A stretch of 64,000 bases of DNA from Bartonella raoultii (GCF_019659805.1 NZ_JAIFRO010000005.1:12543-76542), one strand, 5' to 3'. Positions 22,878 to 33,799 are shown, counted from the stretch's first letter. Notes: generated by a model from the letters alone, not told the origin. A program made the numbers and translations.

Positions 22878-23627
22878 ATGAAAAAATTAGATTTTAGTTT
22901 AGATGGACGTATTGCACTTGTCACCGGTGCATCAAGAGGAATTGGTTATTCTTTAGCGTTAGAGATGGCAAAACGCGGAGCTCATATTATCGCTCTTGCA
23001 CGGACAGTTAGTGGACTTACTGAACTGGATGATCAAATCCGAAAAAAGGGAGCTTCTGCAACACTTATCCCATTCGATTTGCATAATATGGAAAGCATTG
23101 ATGCTCTTGGAAATTCCATTGCTCAGCGCTGGAAAAAACTCGATATTTTAGTTGCAAATGCAGGAATCCTTGGACCCCTTTCACCAATAGCACATATAGA
23201 AAACAAAATATTTGAAGATGTTTTTAACATAAACCTTATTAGCCAATGGCGCTTGATGAAAACAGTAGAACCCTTATTGCGTGCATCTGATGCTGGACGG
23301 GCCATTCTATTATCCTCAAGTGTTGCTCATATTGCACGCGCTTTCTGGGGACCTTATTCAGCCTCCAAAGCAGCTTTAGAAATGATTGCTCGCTGTTGGG
23401 CAGAAGAGCTCAAACAGACACCTGTCAAGATTAACTGCGTTAATCCAGGTGCAACACGTACTACTATGCGTGCACAAGCTATGCCAGGCGAAGATCCCTA
23501 CACTCTTCCCACACCACAGGAAGTTGCGTCAAAAATAGTGCATTTATCATCACCTCATTTAATAGAAACAGGCAAACTCTTTAATGTTCATAAAAATAGA
23601 TTTACAGATTATCATGCGCCTAATTGA
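22878..23627 (+). CDS. Short-chain dehydrogenase/reductase
   Basis: A 249-residue classical SDR. The cofactor motif TGASRGIGYS is near residue 18, NAG in LVANAGILG near 93, the catalytic Ser in LLSSSVAH, and Tyr-X3-Lys in YSASKAALE. ALARTVSGLTELDD after the second strand suggests NADP preference through the Arg. The substrate cannot be inferred. It lies directly behind purF, an arrangement found in related rhizobia, which suggests shared transcription but not a purine role. Confidence 0.85.
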   Translation: MKKLDFSLDGRIALVTGASRGIGYSLALEMAKRGAHIIALARTVSGLTELDDQIRKKGASATLIPFDLHNMESIDALGNSIAQRWKKLDILVANAGILGPLSPIAHIENKIFEDVFNINLISQWRLMKTVEPLLRASDAGRAILLSSSVAHIARAFWGPYSASKAALEMIARCWAEELKQTPVKINCVNPGATRTTMRAQAMPGEDPYTLPTPQEVASKIVHLSSPHLIETGKLFNVHKNRFTDYHAPN

Positions 23628-23722
23628 TCATAATTATAGGAATCTGTCATCTCAATTAATCTTTTCTCTTCTACCTTACTTTCCAAGTAAAAAAACATAC
23701 AGTTTCACGATTTATGAATAGC

Positions 23723-24544
23723 TTAAGTCTTTGTCTTTTTTTCTTCTAGAGTCGCCCTTTTATTGTAAGCTATAAAACTAAAGGGAAGAAAAATCATATA
23801 ACTAACAGCTGTAATCAATAAAGTTTTCCATGTGTAAGTCGCAAGAAAACCTACATAAATAACAATGATCAACATGCATGGTACAACCATATCACGCCTT
23901 AAATTTTGATCTATGGTTTTTGCATTCCATACCGGCAAACGACTGATCAAAAGAAAAGCAATAATCACAGTATAAAGACTAAAAAATAATGCCCAACCCC
24001 AATTTGGTGTCAAACCAAGAACCCCTAAATACATAGGTAATAAAAGTAACAATGCCCCTGCTGGTGCTGGAACACCAATAAAATAACTTTTTTGCCATTG
24101 AGGTATATCGATATTATCCAACATCACATTAAAACGTGCTAATCGCAAACAACAAGCAACGCAATAGACAAGTGCTGCAACCCACCCCACGTGATGTGCT
24201 TGAGTCAAAATAAAAGAATAAACGATCAGCGCAGGTGCAACACCAAAATTAACAACATCAGCAAGAGAATCCATCTGTGCACCAAAAGATGAACTCCCAT
24301 CCATTAAACGCGCGATACGCCCATCAGCACCATCTAAAACTGCTGCCAAAAGCACCATTAAAATAGCAGCCTCATAGCGATTATCAAAAGCCAAACGAAT
24401 ACTACTCATCCCTGCACAAATTGCCAAAATAGTGATAATATTAGGAATGACATAGCGCATTGGTGTGGGCGAACGCCACCGATTTGCAGAATCATCATGC
24501 TGCCCTTCAGGATTAAATGAAGAAAATAGTGAAAAATTTTTCAT
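23723..24544 (-). CDS. pssA: CDP-diacylglycerol--serine O-phosphatidyltransferase
   Basis: Makes phosphatidylserine from CDP-diacylglycerol and serine in the inner membrane. The CDP-alcohol phosphotransferase motif is intact in LDGADGRIARLMDGSSSFGAQ and continues as MDSLAD, giving all the metal-binding Asp residues. About eight hydrophobic segments follow in 273 residues. Gene order psd-pssA on one strand, eight bases apart, means that the two steps to phosphatidylethanolamine are made together. Confidence 0.93.
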   Translation of the reverse strand: MKNFSLFSSFNPEGQHDDSANRWRSPTPMRYVIPNIITILAICAGMSSIRLAFDNRYEAAILMVLLAAVLDGADGRIARLMDGSSSFGAQMDSLADVVNFGVAPALIVYSFILTQAHHVGWVAALVYCVACCLRLARFNVMLDNIDIPQWQKSYFIGVPAPAGALLLLLPMYLGVLGLTPNWGWALFFSLYTVIIAFLLISRLPVWNAKTIDQNLRRDMVVPCMLIIVIYVGFLATYTWKTLLITAVSYMIFLPFSFIAYNKRATLEEKKTKT

Positions 24545-24552
24545 TGTTCATC

Positions 24553-25251
24553 CTAATCAAATCTGAAATCAGTTATTGCACTTTTATCATCAAAAGAACC
24601 TAAAACTGTTTCTCCAGCAATTGCTGTCTGACCAACAGAAACACGTAATTTTACTTCAGTTGGTATATAAATATCAAGACGAGAACCAAAACGAATCATT
24701 CCAAAGCGTTGTCCTGTTAAAACAGAATCATTTTCTTTTGGCCAACAAACAATCCGGCGCGCTACTATTCCTGCTATTTGTACTACGCCAATTTTACCAT
24801 ATTTGCTATCAATAATCACTCCATTTCTCTCATTAAATTGGCTAGCCTTATCAAGCTCAGCATTAGCAAATCGACCTGGGCGATAGATGATAGATTCTAC
24901 CGTACCATTTATAGGAATACGATTAATATGGCATGAGAAAACATCCATAAACACGGAAATACGGATCATCTCTTCATTTCCCAATCCCAACTCTTCAGGC
25001 GGAATACACGGTTCAACAAATGAAATCCGTCCATCAGCAGGAGACATAACCCAACTTGGATTCAAAGGGATTACACGATCTGGATCACGAAAAAAATATA
25101 TACACCACACCGTGAGAATCAGACCACACCAAAATAATGGACTCCATACCCAACCAAGAATGAGAGAAACAATAAAAAATGTTATGATAAAAGGGTACCC
25201 CTCCTTATGAATTGGTGCAAAACTATTATGGACAGATTGTAGAATACTCAT
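24553..25251 (-). CDS. psd: Phosphatidylserine decarboxylase (short, PSD-A type)
   Basis: Decarboxylates phosphatidylserine to phosphatidylethanolamine. At 232 residues it belongs to the short archaeal/rhizobial type. A hydrophobic N-terminus anchors it; MSPADGRI and the [20 protein letters not shown] segment are diagnostic. The self-cleavage site is Gly-Ser in [11 protein letters not shown], which gives the pyruvoyl group on the alpha chain. It is the first gene of the psd-pssA pair. Confidence 0.94.
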   Translation of the reverse strand: MSILQSVHNSFAPIHKEGYPFIITFFIVSLILGWVWSPLFWCGLILTVWCIYFFRDPDRVIPLNPSWVMSPADGRISFVEPCIPPEELGLGNEEMIRISVFMDVFSCHINRIPINGTVESIIYRPGRFANAELDKASQFNERNGVIIDSKYGKIGVVQIAGIVARRIVCWPKENDSVLTGQRFGMIRFGSRLDIYIPTEVKLRVSVGQTAIAGETVLGSFDDKSAITDFRFD

Positions 25252-25367
25252 ATAACTTCCTATTCATAGATATGATTTAAACAAGTAATAAATCTTTTTG
25301 TTCCTCCCTTTCTGTCGTATACTTAATCAATCACACCATATAAAGGCTAAAGCTTATCTTAAGCAGC

Positions 25368-27251
25368 TTATTTTTTACGATTGACAACCCCCATTTCGTC
25401 TTCTTCACGCATTTTACGCAATTTTTCTTCAGCTTGTGATGCTTCAAGTTGCTTATTCCACATTGAAGCATATAAACCTTTCTTCAATAAAAGCTCGGCA
25501 TGTGTCCCATTTTCAATAATACGACCACTTTTGAGAACCAAAATTTCATCGGCATTAATAACTGTAGATAAACGGTGTGCAATGATTAATGTTGTACGTC
25601 CACGACTTACAATATCTAAGGCTTGTTGAATTTCTTGTTCTGTTGCCGTATCAAGAGCTGCGGTTGCCTCATCTAAAATAAGAAGTGGAGGTGCTTTTAA
25701 CAATGTCCGCGCAATAGCCACACGCTGTTTTTCACCACCAGATAGTTTGAGTCCACGCTCACCTACTAGAGACTGAAAACCATTTGGAAGCATCTCAATA
25801 AATTTTGATATTTGTGCCATTTCAGCAGCTTTACGCATCTCTTCATCTGTAGCACTTGGACGTCCATAGCGAATGTTATAGGCAATTGTATCATTAAATA
25901 ACACTGTGTCTTGTGGTACCATACCGATAACTTCGCGCAAACTTTTCTGTGTTACATCACGAATATCCTGTCCATCAATTGTGATAGCCCCAGAATCAAC
26001 ATCATAAAAACGAAAAAGCAATCGAGAAATAGTTGATTTACCAGCACCCGATGGGCCAACAATTGCCACTGTTTTTCCTCCAGGAACTTCAAAATCAATA
26101 TCTCTGAGGATTTGACGGGTTGGATCATAGGAAAATCTAACCTTATTAAACCGAATACTACCCTCTTGGATTACTAACGGCTGAGCATCTGGTTTATCAA
26201 TAATTTCCTGTTTCACATCCAAAAGATCAAACATCGCTTCAATATCCGTTAAACCTTGTCGAATGTCACGATAAATTGAACCAATAAAATTTAATGGCAT
26301 AGAAAGCTGTATTAAAAGCGCATTAATAAAAACAAAATCTCCTAAAGTTTGTGTGTCATGAAAAACTTCATAAGCTGACATCAACATAAGAATTGTCATT
26401 CCAAGACCAAAAATCAGGGCTTGACCAAAATTAAGCCAGCTTAATGATGTCCAAATCTTCGTCGCTGCTTGTTCATAACCTGCCATAGAAGAATCATAGC
26501 GACGCGCTTCTAGAGTTTCATTACCAAAATATTTCACTGTTTCAAAATTTAAAAGAGAATCAACAGCACGAGTATTCGCCTCAGTATCTGCTGTATTCAT
26601 TTGTTGTCGAATACCAATACGCCAATCACTCGCCTTAATGGTAAACCAAGTATACAAACCAACCATTAGAACAACTATAAAAAGATACAGTCCCCCGTAG
26701 TTGATGTAAAATACCAATGCCGTTAATATAAATTCCAACACTGTTGGCACTGTATTGAGAATTGAAAATCTAACGATTGCTTCAATTCCCTTTGTACCAC
26801 GCTCGATAACACGAGAAAGTCCACCAGTTCGCCTTTCCAAATGAAATCGTAAAGATAATCCATGAATATGCACAAAGGTTTTATAAGCTAACTGACGAAT
26901 AGCATGCTGACCAACCGTCGCAAAAAGGGAATCGCGTAACTGATTTAATCCAGCTTGTACAATACGTGCAACATTATATGCCAAAACGAGCATGAGAGGA
27001 ACAATCCAACTAGATGAAAGCCATCCAGGAAGTTTGACGTGTACATCAAGCATATTTGTAGCATATTTAAAGAAATAGGGAACGGAAATAAGAAAAATCT
27101 TAGCTAAAAGAAGATAAAATATCGCCCATACAACACGCATTTTTAGATCACGTCGACCTGCAGGCCACATATAAGGCCATAAATTATAAAGTGTACGCAA
27201 TGTCTGCCCTGTATCTGACGATACAGTTTTTATCCTATCGTGTTGTTTCAT
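25368..27251 (-). CDS. ABC transporter, Atm1/HMT1 type (fused permease-ATPase)
   Basis: A 627-residue half-transporter, membrane domain first (residues about 40-340, six segments) and ATPase second. Walker A is GPSGAGKST, the signature LSGGEKQRVAIAR and Walker B LLILDEATAALD. The sequence around the first helices, and FLERRTGG-like RFHLERRTGGLSRVIERGTKGIE, identifies the Atm1/ABCB7/HMT1 group, which exports glutathione-linked sulfur or metal compounds and supports iron-sulfur or metal homeostasis. It stands alone, with over 100 nt on either side. Confidence 0.93.
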   Translation of the reverse strand: MKQHDRIKTVSSDTGQTLRTLYNLWPYMWPAGRRDLKMRVVWAIFYLLLAKIFLISVPYFFKYATNMLDVHVKLPGWLSSSWIVPLMLVLAYNVARIVQAGLNQLRDSLFATVGQHAIRQLAYKTFVHIHGLSLRFHLERRTGGLSRVIERGTKGIEAIVRFSILNTVPTVLEFILTALVFYINYGGLYLFIVVLMVGLYTWFTIKASDWRIGIRQQMNTADTEANTRAVDSLLNFETVKYFGNETLEARRYDSSMAGYEQAATKIWTSLSWLNFGQALIFGLGMTILMLMSAYEVFHDTQTLGDFVFINALLIQLSMPLNFIGSIYRDIRQGLTDIEAMFDLLDVKQEIIDKPDAQPLVIQEGSIRFNKVRFSYDPTRQILRDIDFEVPGGKTVAIVGPSGAGKSTISRLLFRFYDVDSGAITIDGQDIRDVTQKSLREVIGMVPQDTVLFNDTIAYNIRYGRPSATDEEMRKAAEMAQISKFIEMLPNGFQSLVGERGLKLSGGEKQRVAIARTLLKAPPLLILDEATAALDTATEQEIQQALDIVSRGRTTLIIAHRLSTVINADEILVLKSGRIIENGTHAELLLKKGLYASMWNKQLEASQAEEKLRKMREEDEMGVVNRKK

Positions 27252-27370
27252 AAAGCCTTACTTCTCTTTCATACACTCAAAAGGTACTATAACCTTTCTC
27301 TTTTCCCGCTCACAGATCATACTCTATTTTCTATACGCCCCCAGTAAGTTATACGACTGATTATGTAAGG

Positions 27371-28042
27371 TTAGACTGTTTTTGAAAAGGGAACAAGAAA
27401 TAATCCTCTATAAGGTTTATTATTTTTATCTGTATTCTCATACCATTCCGCAGCAAATAAGTTTTCAACTGTTACATGTTTTTTTTTCAATTTTTCTTGA
27501 AGCCATTTCTTTGATTTACCAATCTCTTTAAGACCATCATCTAGAATTTCACCATTTTGCACTAAAATGGTAGACTTTTTACCTTCTTCCTTTTTAATAA
27601 CAGTACAATCACCGTTAGTTTCTAAACGAACAAACGCAGCTTCATGCAAATTACAGCCTTTAATACGTAACATCGTAATCAGATCATTCACATTTATCCC
27701 TAAATTTTTAATCTTATCCATTTGAAAAACACCATCTAAAACCAATGCAATATTTTTTCCTGCAATAAGACGATGAAAAAAAACTGAATAGCGTGCTAAA
27801 AAATTAAGACTAGTAACCAAGGTTTGCCAAATAAGTAAAACAAGCAATAATTGAATACTACTTACACTCGGACTATAAATAACCCCCCCTATAATGCTTC
27901 CCATTACAAAGTTGCTTACTAAATCAACAGGCGTCATTTGACTTAAACTACCACGCCCTGTGGTTCTTAAAATTAAGAGGAAGGCAATAAGACCTATCAT
28001 CAATTTAAGTGCAACATAACCGTAATGATATAAAAATTCCAT
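27371..28042 (-). CDS. DUF421 (YetF-like) membrane protein
   Basis: A protein of about 223 residues with three N-terminal membrane helices (ALKLMIGLIAFLLILRTTGRGSL is diagnostic) and a soluble DUF421 domain with IKGCNLHEAAFVRLETNGDCTVIKKE. YetF-like proteins are widespread in spore formers and others; the molecular role is unknown. The ATG at 28042 follows aaggagaaag; the frame starts earlier at 28084, touching cysS. Probably co-transcribed with cysS. Confidence 0.83.
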   Translation of the reverse strand: MEFLYHYGYVALKLMIGLIAFLLILRTTGRGSLSQMTPVDLVSNFVMGSIIGGVIYSPSVSSIQLLLVLLIWQTLVTSLNFLARYSVFFHRLIAGKNIALVLDGVFQMDKIKNLGINVNDLITMLRIKGCNLHEAAFVRLETNGDCTVIKKEEGKKSTILVQNGEILDDGLKEIGKSKKWLQEKLKKKHVTVENLFAAEWYENTDKNNKPYRGLFLVPFSKTV

Positions 28043-28084
28043 CAGACTTTCTCCTTTATTATAAAAGCTGCTAGAATACGGCAA

Positions 28085-29593
28085 TTAGAACCGTTTTATT
28101 TCCCACACGGTTTTACGCTCACCAGTCTGCGGATCCTTACTATCTTTTAAGATAACCCCCATGGCTGCGAGCTCATTACGAATGGTATCTGCAGCGTCCC
28201 ACTCTCTATTATGGATAAGGTGCAGTCTTTCGACAATGCGCTGATCAATAAATTTTGAATCAAGGGACGTTTTTCTCGTAAATAATGGACATTCTCTATC
28301 TTGAATCCATTCCTGCTTTAATAACCCTAATAAACCCATTCCTTTTGCAAGAGCGACAGCATTCCCTGCTTTATAAAATTTTCGCAAAAGAGCAAAGGCA
28401 CTTGGAGTGTTAAGATCATCGCTTAATGCATTCATCAAAGCAGCATCAAGAGCCCCATCCTTCTCCAAACATCCTTTCTCATAACGAAGCAATTCATACC
28501 AACGATATAGTTCATTACCCGATTGTGTTAAACGCTGTGCTGTCCAATTTAAGGGTTCACGATAATGCGTTTGTAACATCGAAAAACGTGCAGATAAACC
28601 AGACCAATTTTGCTTTATTTGATCTGATAAAGCATCATTAAATGCAAAAAAATTATTTTCTAAGATAGAACGAATAGTCATAAAGTTGCCAAGACTTTTC
28701 GACATCTTTTTTCCTTCAATTTGTAAAAAGCCGTTATGCATCCAAAAATTAGCCATTCTCTGTGTCCCAAAAGCTGAACAGCTTTGTGCAATCTCATTTT
28801 CATGATGAGGGAAAATTAAATCGATTCCACCACCATGAATATCAAAAATATTGTCTGCTGGATCATCACATGTCAGACCGCCACCATAAGGTGTTAATAG
28901 CTTCGCCATCGACATTGCAGAACATTCAATATGCCATCCTGGACGACCTAAAACAGAAATGCCTGCTGGTGATTGCCAACCTGGTTCCCCTTCCAGAGAA
29001 GGCTTCCATAAAACAAAATCCATCTCATCCTTTTTATAAGCAGCAACATCAATACGTGCCCCTGCTCTCATTTCATCTAAAGAACGATTTGCAAATTTTC
29101 CATAATAAGGATGTCTTTTTATACTACTTATAGAAAATAAAATATGATTTTCTGCTTTATATGCATGCCCTTTTTCAATCAACTTTTCTATCAAAGAACG
29201 CATCTCCTGCAAATGCTCCGTTGCACGTGGTTGACTGGTTGGCAAAAGACAACCCAGTGCTATTGTGTCTTGCTGAAACTGAGAATATGTACGTTCTGTT
29301 AATTGGCGAATAGCATCATTGAGTGCTAACTCTGGATATTCATGAGCGGCTCGTGCATTAATTTTATCATCTACATCTGTGATATTACGTGCGTATATCA
29401 CATGATCCTTACCATAAACATAACGTAATAAGCGAAATAAAAGATCAAAAACAATAACAGGACGAGCGTTCCCGATATGTGCATCATCGTAAACTGTCGG
29501 ACCACAAACATAAAGGCGTACTTTTGTAGCATCTATTGGTATAAAATTTTCTTTTTTACGTGTAAGCGTATTATAAAATCGCAACTCTTTCAT
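28085..29593 (-). CDS. cysS: Cysteinyl-tRNA synthetase
   Basis: Charges tRNA-Cys. Class I synthetase with zinc-ligand Cys30 in [14 protein letters not shown] at about 39-42, GWHIECSAM and [19 protein letters not shown] in the active site, and KMSKSLGNF as the second nucleotide motif. Length about 502 residues. Two ATG codons in a row are possible starts; the second is better spaced from ggag. No other gene lies in the 500 nt upstream. Confidence 0.97.
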   Translation of the reverse strand: MKELRFYNTLTRKKENFIPIDATKVRLYVCGPTVYDDAHIGNARPVIVFDLLFRLLRYVYGKDHVIYARNITDVDDKINARAAHEYPELALNDAIRQLTERTYSQFQQDTIALGCLLPTSQPRATEHLQEMRSLIEKLIEKGHAYKAENHILFSISSIKRHPYYGKFANRSLDEMRAGARIDVAAYKKDEMDFVLWKPSLEGEPGWQSPAGISVLGRPGWHIECSAMSMAKLLTPYGGGLTCDDPADNIFDIHGGGIDLIFPHHENEIAQSCSAFGTQRMANFWMHNGFLQIEGKKMSKSLGNFMTIRSILENNFFAFNDALSDQIKQNWSGLSARFSMLQTHYREPLNWTAQRLTQSGNELYRWYELLRYEKGCLEKDGALDAALMNALSDDLNTPSAFALLRKFYKAGNAVALAKGMGLLGLLKQEWIQDRECPLFTRKTSLDSKFIDQRIVERLHLIHNREWDAADTIRNELAAMGVILKDSKDPQTGERKTVWEIKRF

Positions 29594-30104
29594 CATTATA
29601 CTCCATGCACGATAGATATGCTACTCTTCTAGATGAATCTTGCCTTTAAATCATTATGTTACATCACTTAAATGAAACTGCTCATATTTCTTAAGTAAAA
29701 CTCTTATAGAAAACTATCCTATTTAGGCTGCATCCATCATCTGTTGTAAAAACAACCTCATTTATTTAACGAAACAAACATACTCCACAAATCCTCTCTT
29801 TCCCTTTTCAAGGAGACAACCTTCTCAAGAAAAAATTTTTAATACACGATGCAATCGCAATTTACGCGAAAAATAAATTGCACACACCATATTTGAAATT
29901 TCGAATGATACAAAACTTAGATAAGAATTATTAATGTCCTCATGAAGGTTTCCTTATTATCTTTTATGCCCTACATCTTATAAATATCCGTTATTAAAAA
30001 TAATAGGCAAAATATTTTGCTCTATTTTTTTAGAATATACCCAGTGACAAAATTATTTATTCGTCATTATCATTAAAACTTTATACTAAGGAAACGATAA
30101 AATT
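29594..30104. other. Gene-free gap, AT-rich
   Basis: Between divergent cysS and the TIGR02301 gene. No credible reading frame, tRNA or strong hairpin was found. It must hold the promoters for both genes. An aaggaaa ribosome site for the right-hand gene lies at its end. Confidence 0.5.
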
Positions 30105-30476
30105 GTGCGCAATATATTGATAAATATGATTATTATAATATTTTTTTTCACTTCCACTCAAACTTTTTCACAACAATTTCCCTCCTATGAAACAAAATTG
30201 CTGCGACTAGCAGAAATTTTGGGGTCTCTACACTTTTTACAAAATCTTTGCAGTACTCCAACAAACAAATGGTATGATCATATGAACGCACTCATTGAAG
30301 TAGAAAACCCCACCCCACAAAGACGCGCTCATTTTTATGCAGCATTTAACAATGCATATCGTGCTTTTTCAGAAAATTATCATCATTGTACACGCTCAGC
30401 TATTGAAGCAAACAAACGATATATTAAAGAAGGAAAAGCTTTATCTAAAAGCCTCCTTACGCCTCTTAGTCATTAA
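30105..30476 (+). CDS. TIGR02301 family secreted protein
   Basis: A 123-residue protein starting with GTG. It has an N-terminal signal peptide (MRNILINMIIIIFFFTSTQ, cleaved near TFSQQ) and a mature part with LLRLAEILGSLHFLQNLCS, RRAHFYAAFNNAYRAF and YHHCTRSAIEANKRYI, the pattern of the alphaproteobacterial family TIGR02301. Two conserved Cys residues may form a disulfide in the periplasm. Function unknown. Confidence 0.8.
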   Translation: MRNILINMIIIIFFFTSTQTFSQQFPSYETKLLRLAEILGSLHFLQNLCSTPTNKWYDHMNALIEVENPTPQRRAHFYAAFNNAYRAFSENYHHCTRSAIEANKRYIKEGKALSKSLLTPLSH

Positions 30477-30646
30477 TCTACATCAAAAATTTATTTGTAT
30501 TTTATGAATAGGACAATTAGCCACTCTGATATAAAAATGATCGATCTCAACTGACAAGTCTATAAAGTGAATTTCCTTTATACAGTCATTATAAACATCT
30601 TTTGCACATGGAAAATCATTTTATAAGACCCATAAGTTTAATCTAA

Positions 30647-31981
30647 TCATGCAAAAGATTCTATAAATTTAACAGGTTCTCCCTGTGAAGGAGTGACAAT
30701 TTCGCCTTCCCACATAACCCGTTTACCACGGATAATCGTTCCAACAGGCCAACCTTTAACCTTTTTACCATCATAAGGTGTCCATCCCGCCCGTGAGCCA
30801 ATTAGTGCATTTGTAATGACCTCTTCTCTCTCCAAATCGATAACGGTTAAATCCGCATCATATCCAACAGCAAGGCGCCCTTTACAGCTTATGCCAAAAA
30901 TGCGACTAGGACCATGCGAAGTAAGATCAACAAAACGTTCAAGAGATATCTTTCCTGCATTAACATGTGTTAGCATAAGTGCGGCTGTTGTCTGCACACC
31001 CGTCATACCTGAAAGTGAAGAAGGATAAGGTTGAAGCTTTTCTTCAAACGTATGTGGAGCATGGTCAGAGCCTAAAACATCAATAATACCCTGCTGCACA
31101 CCATACCATAAAGCTTCACGGTGGTGTTTCTCTCTGATAGGAGGATTCATCTGAATCAATGTACCAAACTGCTTATAATCATCAGCTGTAAGCGTTAAAT
31201 GATGTTGCGTAACTTCAATTGTTGCAACATCTTTATGATTTTTTAAAAAATCAATTTCTTCTGCTGTAGAAAGATGTAGAATGTGAATGCGTGCCTTTGT
31301 TTCATGCGCAATTTTTACCAGACGTTGTGTACATTTTAATGCTGTTACCTCATCGCGCCAAACTGGATGTGATGAAGCATCCCCTTCAATGCGTAATATT
31401 TTACGCTCTTTAAGCCTTACTTCATCTTCAGAATGAAAAGCTGCTCGACGGCGTATATTCTTTAAAATAAGACGTACACTTTCATCATCATCTACCAAAA
31501 GATCTCCCGTAGAAGACCCCATGAATACTTTAATTCCAGCGGCACCAGGCAGCCTTTCTAATTCTGCCAATTCGTGGACATTATCACGCGTTCCTCCAAC
31601 CCAAAATGCAAAATCACAATGCATCCGATGAAATCCACGTTTAACTTTATCGGCCAATGTTTCTTCTGATACCGTCAATGGATGCGTGTTAGGCATTTCA
31701 AATACTGTTGTAACACCTCCTAATACGGCAGAATATGAGCCACTTTCTAAATCTTCCTTATGTTCATTGCCCGGTTCGCGGAAATGAACTTGGCTATCAA
31801 TGATACCAGGTAAAATATGCAATCCTGTACAATTAATCACTTCACCGGAAGATGCACAGGTAAGATCACCAATTTCAGCAATACGACCATTTGTAATCCC
31901 AATATCACGCTGGCTCCTTCCGTCATGATTCACAAGTGTTGCACCTTTTAAAATTGTATCAAATGTTTTACACATAGCCAT
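30647..31981 (-). CDS. pyrC: Dihydroorotase (class I-like amidohydrolase)
   Basis: A 444-residue cyclic amidohydrolase annotated in relatives as dihydroorotase, the third step of pyrimidine synthesis. Visible metal-site elements are GIKVFMGSST with the Lys that is carboxylated in hydantoinase-type members, RIHILHLSTAEE, VTQHHLTL, and the catalytic Asp in LGSDHAPHTFEEK. The usual first motif His-X-His-Phe-Arg-Glu-Pro-Gly reads QVHFREPG, with Gln for the first His; this change appears in rhizobial relatives as I recall them. It diverges from ygfZ. Confidence 0.85.
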   Translation of the reverse strand: MAMCKTFDTILKGATLVNHDGRSQRDIGITNGRIAEIGDLTCASSGEVINCTGLHILPGIIDSQVHFREPGNEHKEDLESGSYSAVLGGVTTVFEMPNTHPLTVSEETLADKVKRGFHRMHCDFAFWVGGTRDNVHELAELERLPGAAGIKVFMGSSTGDLLVDDDESVRLILKNIRRRAAFHSEDEVRLKERKILRIEGDASSHPVWRDEVTALKCTQRLVKIAHETKARIHILHLSTAEEIDFLKNHKDVATIEVTQHHLTLTADDYKQFGTLIQMNPPIREKHHREALWYGVQQGIIDVLGSDHAPHTFEEKLQPYPSSLSGMTGVQTTAALMLTHVNAGKISLERFVDLTSHGPSRIFGISCKGRLAVGYDADLTVIDLEREEVITNALIGSRAGWTPYDGKKVKGWPVGTIIRGKRVMWEGEIVTPSQGEPVKFIESFA

Positions 31982-32039
31982 GCTCCTTACATATCGTCTC
32001 TTTATCGATTATGTAACTTTGAGCAGAAAGGCAAGGATC

Positions 32040-32906
32040 ATGATTAAGAAACAAAATGCCATTCTCTTAAAAAACCGCAGGATTATTGAAATTACGGGTG
32101 AAGAAGCAACAGATTTTTTACAATCTCTTATTACGACAGATATTAAACAAATCGGCACACAAGAAGTTTTTCCTGGAGCTCTCTTATCCCCACAAGGAAA
32201 AGTTCTTGCTGATTTTCTTATTGGAAAAAAAAACGATGGTTATCTAATTGATATTGTTTCCTCTTTATCTGATCTTCTCTACAAGCGCCTGATCCTTTAT
32301 AAAATGCGTAAAAAAGTAGAAATTATACAACCTTTACAAGATCTTGTTACAATTTCTTGGGAAAAAGAATCAGATGTTTTACATTTTGATTCAAGCTTTA
32401 TCGATAAACGCTTTCCACAAAAAGAAAAAATAATACGCACCTATGGAAAAATACCTCTTGTTGCTTCAGAATCTTATAATCATTGGGATCAACTGCGTAT
32501 CCGCTATGCAATAGCAGAAAGTGGTAAAGACTATGAAATAGGCAAAGTCTTTCCTCACGATATTAATTACGATCAAATCAATGGGCTTACCTTTAACAAA
32601 GGGTGCTATATTGGACAGGAAATTGTTTCACGAATGCACCACCGACGTGCTGCACGTCGCCGTACTTTGATTGTAAAAAGTCAATATGAATTAATTCCAG
32701 AATCTAGTATTGAAGCAGGGACTAAAATACTTGGCTATTTAGGAACATGCGTTGAGAAAGAAGCTTTAGCTTTAATGCGTATTGACCATGTTAAAGATGC
32801 TATGGATCATAATATTCCTTTTACAGTAAAAAACGTTCCTGTCACTATAAGTATTGCTGAAAATATGAATTTTACTTTTCCTGAAAATACTGAGGAAACA
32901 AATTAA
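32040..32906 (+). CDS. ygfZ: Folate-binding YgfZ/GcvT-like protein
   Basis: A 288-residue tetrahydrofolate-binding protein that helps assemble or repair certain iron-sulfur enzymes. The family signature Lys-Gly-Cys-Tyr-X-Gly-Gln-Glu is clear in FNKGCYIGQEIVSRMHHR near residue 200. The N-terminal part, ITGEEATDFLQSLITTDI, is the standard start of the fold. The frame extends to 31980, but aaggatc before the ATG at 32040 sets the start. The downstream HD gene starts on its last base. Confidence 0.92.
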   Translation: MIKKQNAILLKNRRIIEITGEEATDFLQSLITTDIKQIGTQEVFPGALLSPQGKVLADFLIGKKNDGYLIDIVSSLSDLLYKRLILYKMRKKVEIIQPLQDLVTISWEKESDVLHFDSSFIDKRFPQKEKIIRTYGKIPLVASESYNHWDQLRIRYAIAESGKDYEIGKVFPHDINYDQINGLTFNKGCYIGQEIVSRMHHRRAARRRTLIVKSQYELIPESSIEAGTKILGYLGTCVEKEALALMRIDHVKDAMDHNIPFTVKNVPVTISIAENMNFTFPENTEETN

Positions 32907-33526
32907 TGGCTAAAGCTGAATTATCAAAAAATGGAGAAGCACGTGCTTGGCAAAGAATGCTCTCTGGTCGCAGACTTGACCTTCTCAATCCTTCTCCTTT
33001 TGATATTGAAATCGAAGATATTGCCCATGGGCTTGCGCGTGTTGCACGTTGGAATGGTCAAACACGGGGAGAACATGCTTATTCTGTCGCACAACATTCT
33101 CTTTTGGTAGAACAAATATTTTACAAGCTTTTTCCGCAATCACATAAAAATGAATGTCTCTATGCCCTTCTCCATGATGCTCCAGAATATGTCATCGGAG
33201 ATATGATTTCCCCCTTTAAGGCTGTTATAGGAAACCAATATGAGCGTATAGAAAAACGTATACAAGATGCTATCCATATGCGCTTTTCTCTTCCCATTGA
33301 TCCTCCTCAAAAGCTCTTAAAAAAAATCAAACAAGCCGATCGCATTGCTGCATTCCACGAAGCAATTACTCTTGCTGGATTCAATCCAGAAGAAGCCCTT
33401 TTCTATTTTGGATCACCCAATCATATTTTACCTGATGATCTTAATTTACAGCCATGCTCTACACAACAAATTGAAAATGCATTTTTAATGCGCTTTAAGA
33501 ATCTTGATGCTCAAAAGTCATTCTAA
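32906..33526 (+). CDS. HD-domain phosphohydrolase (YfbR-like)
   Basis: A 206-residue HD-domain enzyme. The metal ligands are seen in VAQHSLLVEQIF (His), LYALLHDAPEYVIGDMISPFK (His-Asp) and KQADRIAAFHEA (Asp). The family includes 5'-nucleotidases and dNTP hydrolases such as YfbR. The first residues, ARAWQRMLSGRRLDLLNPSPFDIEIEDIAHGLARVARWNG, match a widespread proteobacterial family of unknown substrate. It overlaps ygfZ by one base. Confidence 0.85.
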   Translation: MAKAELSKNGEARAWQRMLSGRRLDLLNPSPFDIEIEDIAHGLARVARWNGQTRGEHAYSVAQHSLLVEQIFYKLFPQSHKNECLYALLHDAPEYVIGDMISPFKAVIGNQYERIEKRIQDAIHMRFSLPIDPPQKLLKKIKQADRIAAFHEAITLAGFNPEEALFYFGSPNHILPDDLNLQPCSTQQIENAFLMRFKNLDAQKSF

Positions 33527-33799
33527 TACTCTTCTTATCATTATCATCTACCTGTTGTCATTTTACAGCTGTAAAAATATATTAGATGAATATTTTTTCT
33601 CATTTATATTTTATATATCTTTGAAAAGGAAATTCCTTTCTTTATCATTACTCTCTACTATTTAAACTCTACCGTTGATTGTTATTTCTAATGATCTAAA
33701 ATTTAAAACAAAAACAATGAATATTATTATGTTGATCGATTCAAAATCTCTAAATGCAAAAATATGCACTCCTTCTTTAGAAAAGATTTTTTCGTAAAA

